Shown here one piece after another: positions 1 through 6,560 of a stretch of 8,157 nucleotides of DNA. The position numbers were made by a program, and so were the translations under genes. The notes under the pieces are model-generated. The model was not told the origin of the DNA and searched no databases. It saw only the letters and a program-made list of their open reading frames with translations. How positions within the stretch are numbered: position 1 is the stretch's first letter; each line of letters starts with the position of its first letter. The DNA comes from Candidatus Dormiibacterota bacterium (GTDB taxonomy: Bacteria > Chloroflexota > Dormibacteria > Aeolococcales > Bog-877). The stretch covers positions 1-8,157 of the forward strand of contig PLDE01000255.1 in the NCBI GenBank assembly GCA_003135035.1. Reading direction: 5' to 3'.

Positions 1-89
1 TGATACCGCTTAAGGGTTCAGTTCGCGGCACCATCCGACGAACGAGGGACTGCCGCCGGCGCCGTCATCCGGTCACTGGAGGGCCTGAC

Positions 90-245
90 ATGATCGTTCT
101 GGGCGTCATCTTGCTCATCGTCGGTTTCGTCGTGGGGATCCCGATTCTCTGGACCATTGGGGTGATCCTGCTTCTGATCGGTCTGGTGCTCTGGATCCTG
201 GGCAGTGTTGGTCACGCCGTCGGGGGTCGACGCCACTACTACTGA
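90..245 (+). CDS. DUF6131-like 51-residue membrane protein
   Basis: This short gene encodes a 51-residue protein made almost wholly of two hydrophobic stretches. Residues 2-20 and 22-40 are separated by the I-P-I-L-W-T-I-G turn, and the protein ends in a short basic tail (G-G-R-R-H-Y-Y). The pattern M-I-V-L-G-x-I-L-L-I with a central G-I-P-I-L-W and a C-terminal V-G-G-R-R-H-Y is what I recall for the DUF6131 family of tiny actinobacterial membrane proteins, whose function is unknown. The start is well fixed: GGAGGG at 78-83 lies 6 bases before the ATG. It is transcribed towards the ku gene and ends about 130 bases from it. Seen: hydrophobicity, start signal, intact frame. Recalled: the family name. 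No role can be inferred, and a link to DNA repair is not shown by the sequence. Confidence 0.85.
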   Translation: MIVLGVILLIVGFVVGIPILWTIGVILLLIGLVLWILGSVGHAVGGRRHYY

Positions 246-324
246 CACTGCTGACCTTCTGCTCACCCGCGCTCCTGGGGGGCTTGCCGTGTCGGTAGCG
301 GCCGCCGCTGCAGATGTCCAGCGT

Positions 325-354
325 GGGTGCCGTCCCCGGCCCGGGGGCGGCCCC
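325..354. terminator. GC-rich stem-loop between converging genes, possible bidirectional terminator
   Basis: The arm GCCGTCCCC (329-337) pairs with GGGGGCGGC (343-351) across a 5-base loop, with one G-T wobble. GGG at 325-327 and CCC at 352-354 extend the stem past a single bulged T. The hairpin sits 80 bases after the stop of the small membrane protein and 22 bases after the stop of ku, as expected for a shared terminator of convergent genes. No T-run follows on either strand, so it is not a textbook intrinsic terminator. Such T-less hairpins are common in high-GC actinobacteria, but whether this one ends transcription is inference. Confidence 0.45.
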
Positions 355-376
355 ACCAGGAAGCTAGTTGGGGAGT

Positions 377-1264
377 TTACGAGGCACGCCGATGGGTCGC
401 GGCGGGGCGGCGGCTAGGGTGCGGCTTAGCCTGACTGGTCGGCGGGGGAGAGCCCGCTGTCCCAGCCTTCCCTCTCCTCCGTCCGGGGCTTGTCTCCTCG
501 ACCGCCTTCTTGAGCGCTGCCATGAGGTCAACCACATTGTCAGCCGGTGCCGCCGCCGGCCTCGCCTTGGGCAGGCTGCGCCGCTCCTGCTTGGCCTCGA
601 CCACCTTGAGCAGGGCTTCCCGATACTCGTCCTGGTAACGCTCCGGGTCGAAGCTGGTGGTCAAGTTATCGAGCAGGGTCACCGCCATGGAGAGTTCCCG
701 CTTGCCCACCTCGGCCTTGGCCTCGGGGAGCTTGAGCGCCTGGGTGGACCGGATCTCGTCCGGCCAGCGCAGGGTGTTGAGGATGAGCACGTCTTCCCGG
801 GCGGAGACCTTGCAGAGGTGCTCTCTCTGGCGCAGAGCGATCTTGCCCACCGCACTGCGGCCGGTTTGCTCCAGCGCCTGCCGCAGCAGGGCGTAGGGCC
901 GCGCCCCCGACGGCTCGGGCTCCAGGTAGTAGGCCTGATCGAGGTAGAGAGAGGTGTCGATCTCGCTGTCGGCAATCACCTCCAGCACCTCGATGGTGTC
1001 GGTACTGGGCAGGGGTAGGTGCTCCAGGTCGCTGTCGCTGACCTCGACAAACTCTCCTCTGGCCACCTCGTAGCCGCGCTCGACCTGATCCCAAGGGATC
1101 AACTTCTCCTCCTCAGGACACCAGCGCCGGTTCTGGATGGGACTGCCGCACGATGCACAGAGCATGCGAAATGACACCCCGCCCGACTCAGTGGCCCGAT
1201 ACATCCGCACCGGGATCGCCACCAGACCGAAGCTCACTGTTCCTCGCCAGGTCGCACTTGGCAT
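377..1264 (-). CDS. ku: Ku, DNA end-binding protein of bacterial NHEJ
   Basis: Bacterial Ku forms a homodimeric ring that threads onto double-strand DNA ends and recruits LigD. The 295-residue length is normal for the family. Seen: the N-terminal W-R-G-T-V-S-F-G-L-V-x-I-P-V block (residues 6-19), which opens the Ku beta-barrel; the R-G-Y-E-x-x-x-G-E-F/Y-V segment (63-73); the Y-Y-L-E-P block (112-116); and the L-R-W-P-D-E-I-R segment (165-172). Near the C-terminus, N-V-V-D-L-M-A-A-L-K-K-A-V-E-E (243-257) matches the conserved minimal C-terminal segment linked to LigD stimulation. A basic Pro/Arg/Lys-rich tail follows (about 261-294), of the type thought to contact DNA. Cys36, Cys39 and Cys49 look like a zinc-hook remnant, but Glu stands where a fourth Cys is expected near residue 52. 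The start ATG overlaps the ligD stop by one base (TAATG). GGAGG (1274-1270) lies 5 bases upstream, inside ligD, so the two are translationally coupled. Confidence 0.97.
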   Translation of the reverse strand: MPSATWRGTVSFGLVAIPVRMYRATESGGVSFRMLCASCGSPIQNRRWCPEEEKLIPWDQVERGYEVARGEFVEVSDSDLEHLPLPSTDTIEVLEVIADSEIDTSLYLDQAYYLEPEPSGARPYALLRQALEQTGRSAVGKIALRQREHLCKVSAREDVLILNTLRWPDEIRSTQALKLPEAKAEVGKRELSMAVTLLDNLTTSFDPERYQDEYREALLKVVEAKQERRSLPKARPAAAPADNVVDLMAALKKAVEETSPGRRRGKAGTAGSPPPTSQAKPHPSRRPAATHRRAS

Positions 1265-4032
1265 TACTTCCTCCCACTATCACGGCCGCTGGGGTGGCCC
1301 GGCGGCGTCATCGTGTCCTGGAGCCGGGGCAGTCGTTGCTTCCCGCTCAACACCGGTAGAAATAGATCACCACGTTCCCTGACCCGCTCCAACACCGTCT
1401 TCAGGTTGTAGCGCTCGGGTTCCAGATTCTTCAACTCCTCCCACTCGATCGGTGTCGAGACGGGAGCGCCCGGGGCTGGCCTTGGCGAGTACACCGAGGC
1501 CAGCGTCTTGCCGATGACGTTCTGGGTGTAATCGATCCGCACCAGTCCGCCCCGCGCCTGCACCGACCAGGTCTGGCTGACCAGCTTGGGGGCGGCGCGG
1601 GCCACCTGGTGGGCGAGCTCGCCCACCCAGTCGCGCACCTCCTCCTCGGCGGGGCCACGGCGCAGGGGGACGTAGATGTGGAGCCCTGATTGCCCGGTCG
1701 TCTTGAGCCGACAATCAACTTTTAGGTGATCGAGCCCGGCTTTGATCAGGTGGGCCACCTCGATCGCGCCGGCCCGGCCCACCTTGGGGCCGGGGTCGAG
1801 GTCGAAGACGGCCCAATCGGGCTGGGTTGGCTTGTCCTTGCGCGAGTGCCAGGGATGGATCTCGATGGCTCCTTGGTTGGCCAGCCAGACCAGGGCTGCA
1901 GGCTCCTGAATCAGTGGACAAATCGTCGCCGTCCCCGGATGCGCCTTCCAGCGGGGAAGCCACTTGGGGGCGCCCTCCGGCACTGACCGTCGCCAGAAGC
2001 TCTTGCCGGCGATCCCATCGGGGAAGACCTGGGTGACCACCGCCCGGTCGCGCAGATGGGGGAGAAGGTGGGGGGAGATCTGCAGGTGGTAGGCGATCAG
2101 GTCGCGCTTGGTGATGCCCTCTCTAGGCCAGAGCAGCTTGTCCAGATGGGTCAGCGCCACCGTGCGCGAGCCGACCCGGAGTTGCCCGCCTCGGGCGGGC
2201 AACTCCGCCAGGGCCGCCAGCGCCTCGTCGATCTCGCCCGTTCCCGGCGCCTCGGCCTCGCTGGGTGCCTTGGTTGGGCGATCCTTCGACCTCGCTCGGG
2301 AGATTCCCACCGCATCTTTCGACAGTTCCGGCTCTCGGATGCAGGTGGTGGGGGCGATGTCAGGGCGGAGCGCTCGGAAGGAGGGCTGGCGCAGCTTCTG
2401 GGTGACGGTCCAACCGGCATGCTCGACCTCGCAGACCAGCTTGGGCTCTGCCCAGACCGCCAACCGGTCGGTGGGATCGGGGCGGTCCCAGGGCGGACTG
2501 GGAACGCGGAGCCGGTCAAGCGCACTCCGGAGGCCGTTCAACTGGCGATCGGAAAAGCCGGTGCCCACCCGACCGGCCGGAACCAGGACACCCTGGGTAT
2601 AGACCCCGAGCAAGAGGGCCCCGATCTCCCGGCGCCGCCCCTGGCCGGGCAGGTAGCCGCAGATCACACAGTCCTGGGTGGGCCTGACCTTGATCTTGAG
2701 CCAATCGCGGCTGCGCTTACCGGTTCTGTAGACGGAGTGACCACGCTTGGCGATCACCCCTTCCAACCCGCGCTGACTCACCTGGCGGTAGAAGGCTTCT
2801 CCCTTCTCCCAGACCTCGTCGGCGTAGCGGATCCTCTGGTTCTCTCCCAGGACTGCCTTGAGCACACCTTTGCGCTCCCGTAGGGGCAAGAGACGGAGAT
2901 CTCGGCCGTCGGCGAAGAGCAGATCGAAAGCCATGAACACGACCGCCTTCTCGGCAGCCGCGTTGGCGGCATCGCTAGGGCCTAGCTGGATGCGCCTCTG
3001 CAGGTCGGAGAAGGACGGTCGCCCGGAGCTGTCCAGGGCCACGATCTCGCCGTCGAGAAGGCAGCTCTCTGCCCGGAGCGCGGGCAGGACCTCTTGTAGC
3101 TCGGGGTAGCGGGCCGTTTCGTCGCGTCCGGAGCGCCCCTGGATGGTGATCACTCCGTTCTCGAGGCGCAGCAGCGCCCGGACGCCGTCGTACTTGAGTT
3201 CGAAGAGCCAGTCCGGATCGCTGAAGGGCGCGTCTACCAGGGTCGCCAGCATCGGTGCCAGGCTGGTGGGCATCGGGGCTCGAGAGGCTTGGGCAACAGT
3301 GTCCTCGAACCCATCTGGAACGGGCCCGGGAGTCGGCTCGGCCGTGGCTCCCGTCGCCACTTGGTCGAGGGTGCGCCCAGTCTTCACCGATGTCGGGGGG
3401 AGGTCGTCGCCCCCTTCTCGAGAGTGCTCGTCCTGGCGCTTGACCAAGAGCCACTGCGGCTTGTCGGCGGGCTTGCCGTGATCCATGCGGATCAGGCTGA
3501 AGCCACCATGCAGCTTCTGGCCCTCGAGGCGGAAGTCCAGGTGGCCCTCCCGGAGCCCTCGCTCGGCGTCACCCTTGGGGCCCTCCTCCCAGGCGAAGGT
3601 CCCTATGTCCCAGAGCAGCACCGTGCCGGCCCCGTAGCCGGAGGGGATGACGTCCTCGAAGTCCCCGTAGTCAACGGGATGGTCCTCCACCTGAACCGCC
3701 AAGCGGCGCTGGCGGCGATCCAGCGAGGGACCCTTGGGGACGGCCCAGGAGAGCAGGACCCCCCGGTATTCCAAGCGGAAGTCGTAGTGGAGCCGGCTGG
3801 CCCGGTGCAGCTGGACGCAGAAGCGATGCCCCTTGGCAAGTCTGGCCCAGCTGTCCGCTGGGCGACGATCCTTTTGGGCTCGTCTCGACCGGCCGCTCGG
3901 CTCCGGACTCTGGCTGAAGTCTCGCTTCTTCCGGTAGGTGCCCAGCTTGGTGGGAGCCCTCGACGGCTTCTCAGGAGCTGGAGCGCGTTTGCCTCCCCGG
4001 ACCGGTCCGGCGTCCGAGCCGTGATCCGCCAT
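1264..4032 (-). CDS. ligD: Multifunctional ATP-dependent DNA ligase LigD (PE-LIG-POL)
   Basis: LigD processes and seals double-strand breaks held by Ku. From the preferred start it is 922 residues with three domains. The 3'-phosphoesterase domain (about 35-205) has H-R-A-S-R-L-H-Y-D-F-R-L-E (His76, His82, Asp84, Arg86) and V-E-D-H-P-V-D-Y (His118, Tyr122), covering the known Mn-binding and catalytic set. The ATP-dependent ligase domain (about 255-560) has motif I K-Y-D-G with adenylated Lys280, D-G-E-I-V-A-L at 327, E-G-V-I-A-K-R at 424 and W-L-K-I-K at 444, then the OB fold. The primase-type polymerase domain (about 615-900) has H-P-W-H-S-R at 726, F-D-L-D-P-G with Asp744/Asp746, T-G-Q-S-G-L-H with His785, and the third acidic residue Asp834 in R-I-D-Y. 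This order matches Pseudomonas LigD, not the mycobacterial POL-PE-LIG. The ATG at 4032 is chosen because GGAG (4042-4039) lies 6 bases before it. An in-frame GTG at 4080 would add 16 residues but has no ribosome site. All catalytic motifs look intact. Confidence 0.97.
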   Translation of the reverse strand: MADHGSDAGPVRGGKRAPAPEKPSRAPTKLGTYRKKRDFSQSPEPSGRSRRAQKDRRPADSWARLAKGHRFCVQLHRASRLHYDFRLEYRGVLLSWAVPKGPSLDRRQRRLAVQVEDHPVDYGDFEDVIPSGYGAGTVLLWDIGTFAWEEGPKGDAERGLREGHLDFRLEGQKLHGGFSLIRMDHGKPADKPQWLLVKRQDEHSREGGDDLPPTSVKTGRTLDQVATGATAEPTPGPVPDGFEDTVAQASRAPMPTSLAPMLATLVDAPFSDPDWLFELKYDGVRALLRLENGVITIQGRSGRDETARYPELQEVLPALRAESCLLDGEIVALDSSGRPSFSDLQRRIQLGPSDAANAAAEKAVVFMAFDLLFADGRDLRLLPLRERKGVLKAVLGENQRIRYADEVWEKGEAFYRQVSQRGLEGVIAKRGHSVYRTGKRSRDWLKIKVRPTQDCVICGYLPGQGRRREIGALLLGVYTQGVLVPAGRVGTGFSDRQLNGLRSALDRLRVPSPPWDRPDPTDRLAVWAEPKLVCEVEHAGWTVTQKLRQPSFRALRPDIAPTTCIREPELSKDAVGISRARSKDRPTKAPSEAEAPGTGEIDEALAALAELPARGGQLRVGSRTVALTHLDKLLWPREGITKRDLIAYHLQISPHLLPHLRDRAVVTQVFPDGIAGKSFWRRSVPEGAPKWLPRWKAHPGTATICPLIQEPAALVWLANQGAIEIHPWHSRKDKPTQPDWAVFDLDPGPKVGRAGAIEVAHLIKAGLDHLKVDCRLKTTGQSGLHIYVPLRRGPAEEEVRDWVGELAHQVARAAPKLVSQTWSVQARGGLVRIDYTQNVIGKTLASVYSPRPAPGAPVSTPIEWEELKNLEPERYNLKTVLERVRERGDLFLPVLSGKQRLPRLQDTMTPPGHPSGRDSGRK
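1270..1274 (-). promoter_or_regulatory. Ribosome binding site of ku inside the ligD 3' end
   Basis: On the minus strand GGAGG is followed by 5 bases and then the ku ATG. The site is part of the last ligD codons (G-R-K-stop), so ku relies on a signal embedded in the upstream gene. This and the TAATG overlap fix the ku start and argue for one bicistronic message. Confidence 0.85.
2177..2207. repeat. Perfect 14-bp inverted repeat with a 3-base loop inside ligD
   Basis: The arm CGGAGTTGCCCGCC (2177-2190) is matched exactly by its reverse complement at 2194-2207, with TCG between. In the ligD message this makes a 14-bp hairpin with no mismatch and 10 G-C pairs. It encodes residues 609-619 (A-E-L-P-A-R-G-G-Q-L-R), at the junction of the ligase and polymerase domains. 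Its function is unknown. A folding or translation pause between domains, or a remnant of an inserted palindromic element, are guesses. Confidence 0.9.
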
Positions 4033-4414
4033 CGTCATCTCCAGGTCGGGGGGAGGAGAGATGCGCCGGCCACGCCCCACCGCAAGGCCGACGCGCCAGT
4101 TCTAACGCGCTGGAGCCTGGGCAGGTTCGCCTGAACGTGGTCTGAGCGCTTCCTCGGGGAGAAGTGATCTCGTCAAAAGGGCCCAGGGCCGGCTCAGATT
4201 GGCTGGCCCGAGGCGCAATATTCCCAGGCACTTCTCATTGGGATGGGCCAGCAGCTCCTACTCGGCCGCGGTGGAGACAGTGGGTAAGAGCTGGACCTCC
4301 TTCCGCTTCGGCTCCACTACGGGGAGCGTTGACACCTGTCCCCGAGCGCGCTACCGTCTGGGCCGATCGGGCAGGAGCTGCCAACGAAGTCTGCGTGGGG
4401 AGTGGGGGCGGCAA
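4033..4414. other. Divergent intergenic region between ligD and the RDD gene
   Basis: This 382-bp stretch separates the minus-strand ligD operon from the rightward gene cluster. It holds a clear rightward promoter (4329-4357). An imperfect 8-bp hairpin (4186-4209, one G-T pair) lies in the middle. I see no convincing leftward promoter for ligD and no coding sequence. The frame of the RDD gene stays open back to an ATG at 4199, but its translation there is Arg/Ser-rich and does not look like a protein, and the promoter would start transcription after it. Confidence 0.7.
4329..4357 (+). promoter_or_regulatory. Sigma70-type promoter of the RDD / ADP-ribosylglycohydrolase cluster
   Basis: A perfect -35 box TTGACA (4329-4334) is followed by a 17-base spacer and the -10 box TACCGT (4352-4357), which fits the actinobacterial TAnnnT consensus. 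Transcription would start near 4364, giving a leader of about 50 bases before the proposed TTG start at 4415. The match and ideal spacing in an otherwise GC-rich region make chance unlikely. The transcription start is inferred, not shown. Confidence 0.75.
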
Positions 4415-5011
4415 TTGTCGGAGGAGACTCAGCCGAGAGGTGTCCCAGCACCAGAACCAGCAGCACCGGGAGCGCCCTCGGGCCAGCCGTCAGCACCGAT
4501 GCCAGTCCAGCCTCCGCCACCGGAGCGCGGCCGGAGGTACAAGGTCTACGCTCAAGTAGTAGGTAACCGAGCCACTGGGCTGCCTCTGGCAGGGTTCTGG
4601 AGTCGCTTCGCGGGGATCGTGGTGGATGGCGTTTTGTTCGCCATCGTCGACCTGATCCTGTCGGCGATCTTGGCCTCGACCACCACCACCAACGTCGGCG
4701 GGGTTGCGACTTCGGAGAGCAGCCGTCCAACCGCCCTGATTGACCTCATCCTTGTGCTCCTGGAGCTGGCATATTTCACCTACTTCTGGTCGAATTCCGG
4801 CGCCACTCCCGGGCAAATGCTGGTCGGTATCAAAGTGGTCGACAAGGACTCGGGGGAGAACCTCCGGCCGTCGCAAGCGGCGCTTAGATGGGCAGGTCTG
4901 ATCATTTCCGCGATCCCCATCTTCATTGGGTATATCTGGGCCGCCTTTGATCCCCAGAAGCAGGGCTGGATGGACAAACTCGCCAACAGTCAGGTAGTCG
5001 CGACGCGCTAG
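4415..5011 (+). CDS. RDD-family membrane protein
   Basis: The product is 198 residues from the proposed start. A Pro/Ala-rich cytoplasmic leader (1-40) precedes an RDD domain. F-W-S-R-F-A-G-I-V-V-D carries the first Arg64 and Asp71 of the family signature in membrane segment 1 (about 66-87). Segment 2 spans about 108-126. Next come the conserved N-S-G-A-T-P-G-Q-M-L-V-G-I-K-V-V-D (127-143), segment 3 (about 159-177) and the ending A-F-D-P-x-x-Q-G-W-M-D-K-L-A with the third Asp187. RDD proteins are small inner-membrane proteins of mostly unknown role; some have been tied to ion transport. The TTG start at 4415 is chosen because it gives the usual M-S-E-E-T-type N-terminus, follows a G-rich ribosome site (4402-4411) and lies downstream of the promoter. 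An ATG at 4199 would add 72 unlikely residues, and the ATG at residue 29 would cut into the leader. The next gene starts 41 bases later. Confidence 0.85.
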   Translation: MSEETQPRGVPAPEPAAPGAPSGQPSAPMPVQPPPPERGRRYKVYAQVVGNRATGLPLAGFWSRFAGIVVDGVLFAIVDLILSAILASTTTTNVGGVATSESSRPTALIDLILVLLELAYFTYFWSNSGATPGQMLVGIKVVDKDSGENLRPSQAALRWAGLIISAIPIFIGYIWAAFDPQKQGWMDKLANSQVVATR

Positions 5012-5052
5012 CGTCAGCCGTTTCCAAGGTTAGCCGGGAGCCTCATTGATCG

Positions 5053-6186
5053 ATGTCCGCTGAGCCACCTAGCGATCCCGTCAAGCAGCCGAGCCGCACC
5101 AGTCGCCTCTACGGTTGCCTCTACGGTGGCGCCGTGGGAGACGCTCTCGGCGCTCCAGTTGAATTCATGTCACTCGCCGAGATCCGCGCTCGATTTGGCC
5201 CCTCCGGCTTGACCGAGTACGTTGAGCAGCCACCAGCCTTCACTGATGACACCCAGATGACCCTGTGGACCGCAGAGGGGGTCCTGCGAGCTCACAACCG
5301 CTGGCTGGAGAGGGGCATCGTCAGTGTCAGTGCCGTGGTCGCCAACGCTTATCAGCGGTGGTATTACACTCAGACCCACGACGGCTTCGACCTGGCGGCC
5401 AGTCCAAGTGACTCATCCGACTTGAGTGGTTGGCTGATTCGCGAGCCGGGGATTTACGGTCGGCGCTCCCCGGGCAGTAGCTGTCTGAAAGCACTCGGGC
5501 AGGGCTCTCCGGTTACTGATAGCAGGGGCTGCGGCGGCGTGATGAGAATCGCTCCGCTAGCCGTCGCGAGCGTGGGCGAGCCGTTCCAGCTCGCGTGCGA
5601 TGTAGCCGCCATCACCCACGGTCATCCCAGCGGCTACCTCAGTGCTGGCGCACTTGCACTCATCCTGGCACGCCTCATGGATGAGGGGTCTCTCGATGCG
5701 GGGATCGACGATGCACTCTTGGCCCTGCAGGGGGCGAGCGGTGGAGAGGAGGTCATCTCGGCTATCAAGCGGGCGCGCGAATTAGCGTCCAAGGCCGACG
5801 CCTCAGCTGAAGCGGTGGAGATATTGGGAAGGGGGTGGGTCGCGGAAGAGGCTCTTGCGATCTCCCTCTTCTGCGCCCTCTGTGCGACTCGCGAGGAGGG
5901 GCCAGAGTGCTTCCGGCAAGGCGTCGTTCTTGCCGCCAACCATGGCGGGGACAGCGACAGCACGGCCGCGATTACCGGAACTCTGCTCGGTACCTATCTC
6001 GGCATGGAAGCGATCCCGGGCGAGCTGATCTTCCCGGTTCAGGGTCGTGAGTTGATCGAGAGGATCTGTGAGGATTTGATTCGCCACTTCATCGCCCCAC
6101 CTCCGGCCCCGAAGTGTCCAGTGTGGTGGGGTCCCATGACCAGTTATCCACCTCCCCACGACCTGGATCGCTACCCTGGGATATGA
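5053..6186 (+). CDS. ADP-ribosylglycohydrolase (DraG/ARH family)
   Basis: Enzymes of this family remove ADP-ribose from modified proteins, nucleic acids or small molecules using two Mg or Mn ions. Seen in the 377 residues: G-G-A-V-G-D-A-L-G-A-P-V-E-F (25-38); the metal-binding T-D-D-T (64-67) within F-T-D-D-T-Q-M-T-L-W-T-A-E-G; G-C-G-G-V-M-R-I-A-P-L (159-169); I-T-H-G-H-P (187-192); and the second metal site H-G-G-D-S-D-S-T (297-304) followed by A-A-I-T-G-T-L-L-G. All key acidic positions are kept, so it should be active. A Pro-rich tail (about 349-377) follows the catalytic fold. No signal peptide is seen, so it should act in the cytoplasm. GGGAG (5036-5040) sits 12 bases before the ATG, a loose spacing. 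The substrate cannot be told from sequence; no ADP-ribosyltransferase partner is in the window. The stop overlaps the next start (ATGA). Confidence 0.94.
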   Translation: MSAEPPSDPVKQPSRTSRLYGCLYGGAVGDALGAPVEFMSLAEIRARFGPSGLTEYVEQPPAFTDDTQMTLWTAEGVLRAHNRWLERGIVSVSAVVANAYQRWYYTQTHDGFDLAASPSDSSDLSGWLIREPGIYGRRSPGSSCLKALGQGSPVTDSRGCGGVMRIAPLAVASVGEPFQLACDVAAITHGHPSGYLSAGALALILARLMDEGSLDAGIDDALLALQGASGGEEVISAIKRARELASKADASAEAVEILGRGWVAEEALAISLFCALCATREEGPECFRQGVVLAANHGGDSDSTAAITGTLLGTYLGMEAIPGELIFPVQGRELIERICEDLIRHFIAPPPAPKCPVWWGPMTSYPPPHDLDRYPGI

Positions 6187-6560
6187 CGTCATCAGAGTTG
6201 TCACCGTCCCCTGGGTGGAGGTGGTCCAGGTCTGGCATGTTTCCGAGGTACAGGGATCCAACTGAGATGGTCATCGCGCGTACCGCTGAGTCTGGGTGGG
6301 CGCGAGCGTCCGGGCTAGGACCCCTGGCGGCAGCCTATCTGGGGTACATCCTTGTTGGCGCCAAGGTATTTCCTGGGCGCCTCTGCCCGACTTACCTGCT
6401 CTTCGGTGTCAACTGTCCGCTCTGCGGGTTGACCAGCGGCTGCAGCGAAGCTCTGCATGGGCATCTGGGGCGGGCCTCGACGCGGCACTGGGCAGCTGTT
6501 CCAGTCACAGCTACCGTCCTGGCGATCAGCTTTAGGTGGGTTTGGGAGATGACCAGATGA
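6183..6560 (+). CDS. DUF2752 small membrane protein
   Basis: From the ATG that overlaps the previous stop (ATGA), the product is 125 residues. It shows the DUF2752 pattern: a membrane segment (about 46-63), L-C-P (67-69), then V-N-C-P-L-C-G-L-T-S-G (76-86), corresponding to the family's C-P-x-C-G-x-T-R motif, then L-H-G-H-L-G-R-A and a second membrane segment (about 104-119). The usual Arg after C-G-x-T is Ser here. DUF2752 proteins are inner-membrane proteins of unknown function; the paired Cys may bind metal. Start choice is uncertain. ATGs at 6237 (GGAGG 15 bases upstream) and 6267 also lie before the conserved part. I prefer 6183 because the same ATGA coupling is used by the next gene. 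The first 40 residues are not convincingly conserved. Confidence 0.8.
   Translation: MTSSELSPSPGWRWSRSGMFPRYRDPTEMVIARTAESGWARASGLGPLAAAYLGYILVGAKVFPGRLCPTYLLFGVNCPLCGLTSGCSEALHGHLGRASTRHWAAVPVTATVLAISFRWVWEMTR

Noticed and set aside
2056..2883. Long + strand open frame of 275 codons opposite ligD
   Set aside because: It lies wholly inside the intact, motif-complete ligD; in high-GC genes the opposite strand often stays open by chance, and the product resembles no family.
3289..4134. Long + strand open frame of 281 codons opposite the ligD 5' half
   Set aside because: It is antisense to the phosphoesterase and ligase domains, with no ribosome site or recognisable product.
4171..4176. TTGACG on the minus strand as a -35 box for ligD
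   Set aside because: No TAnnnT-like -10 box occurs 16-19 bases downstream, so it is not a supported promoter.
4186..4209. Hairpin in the ligD/RDD divergent region as a terminator
   Set aside because: It lies between divergent starts, where no transcript needs ending, has a G-T pair and no T-run; probably chance in GC-rich DNA.
5105..5127. Two direct copies of an 11-base unit (GCCTCTACGGT) in the ADP-ribosylglycohydrolase gene
   Set aside because: They encode the L-Y-G-C-L-Y-G-G start of the normal family motif; explained by protein sequence and codon choice.
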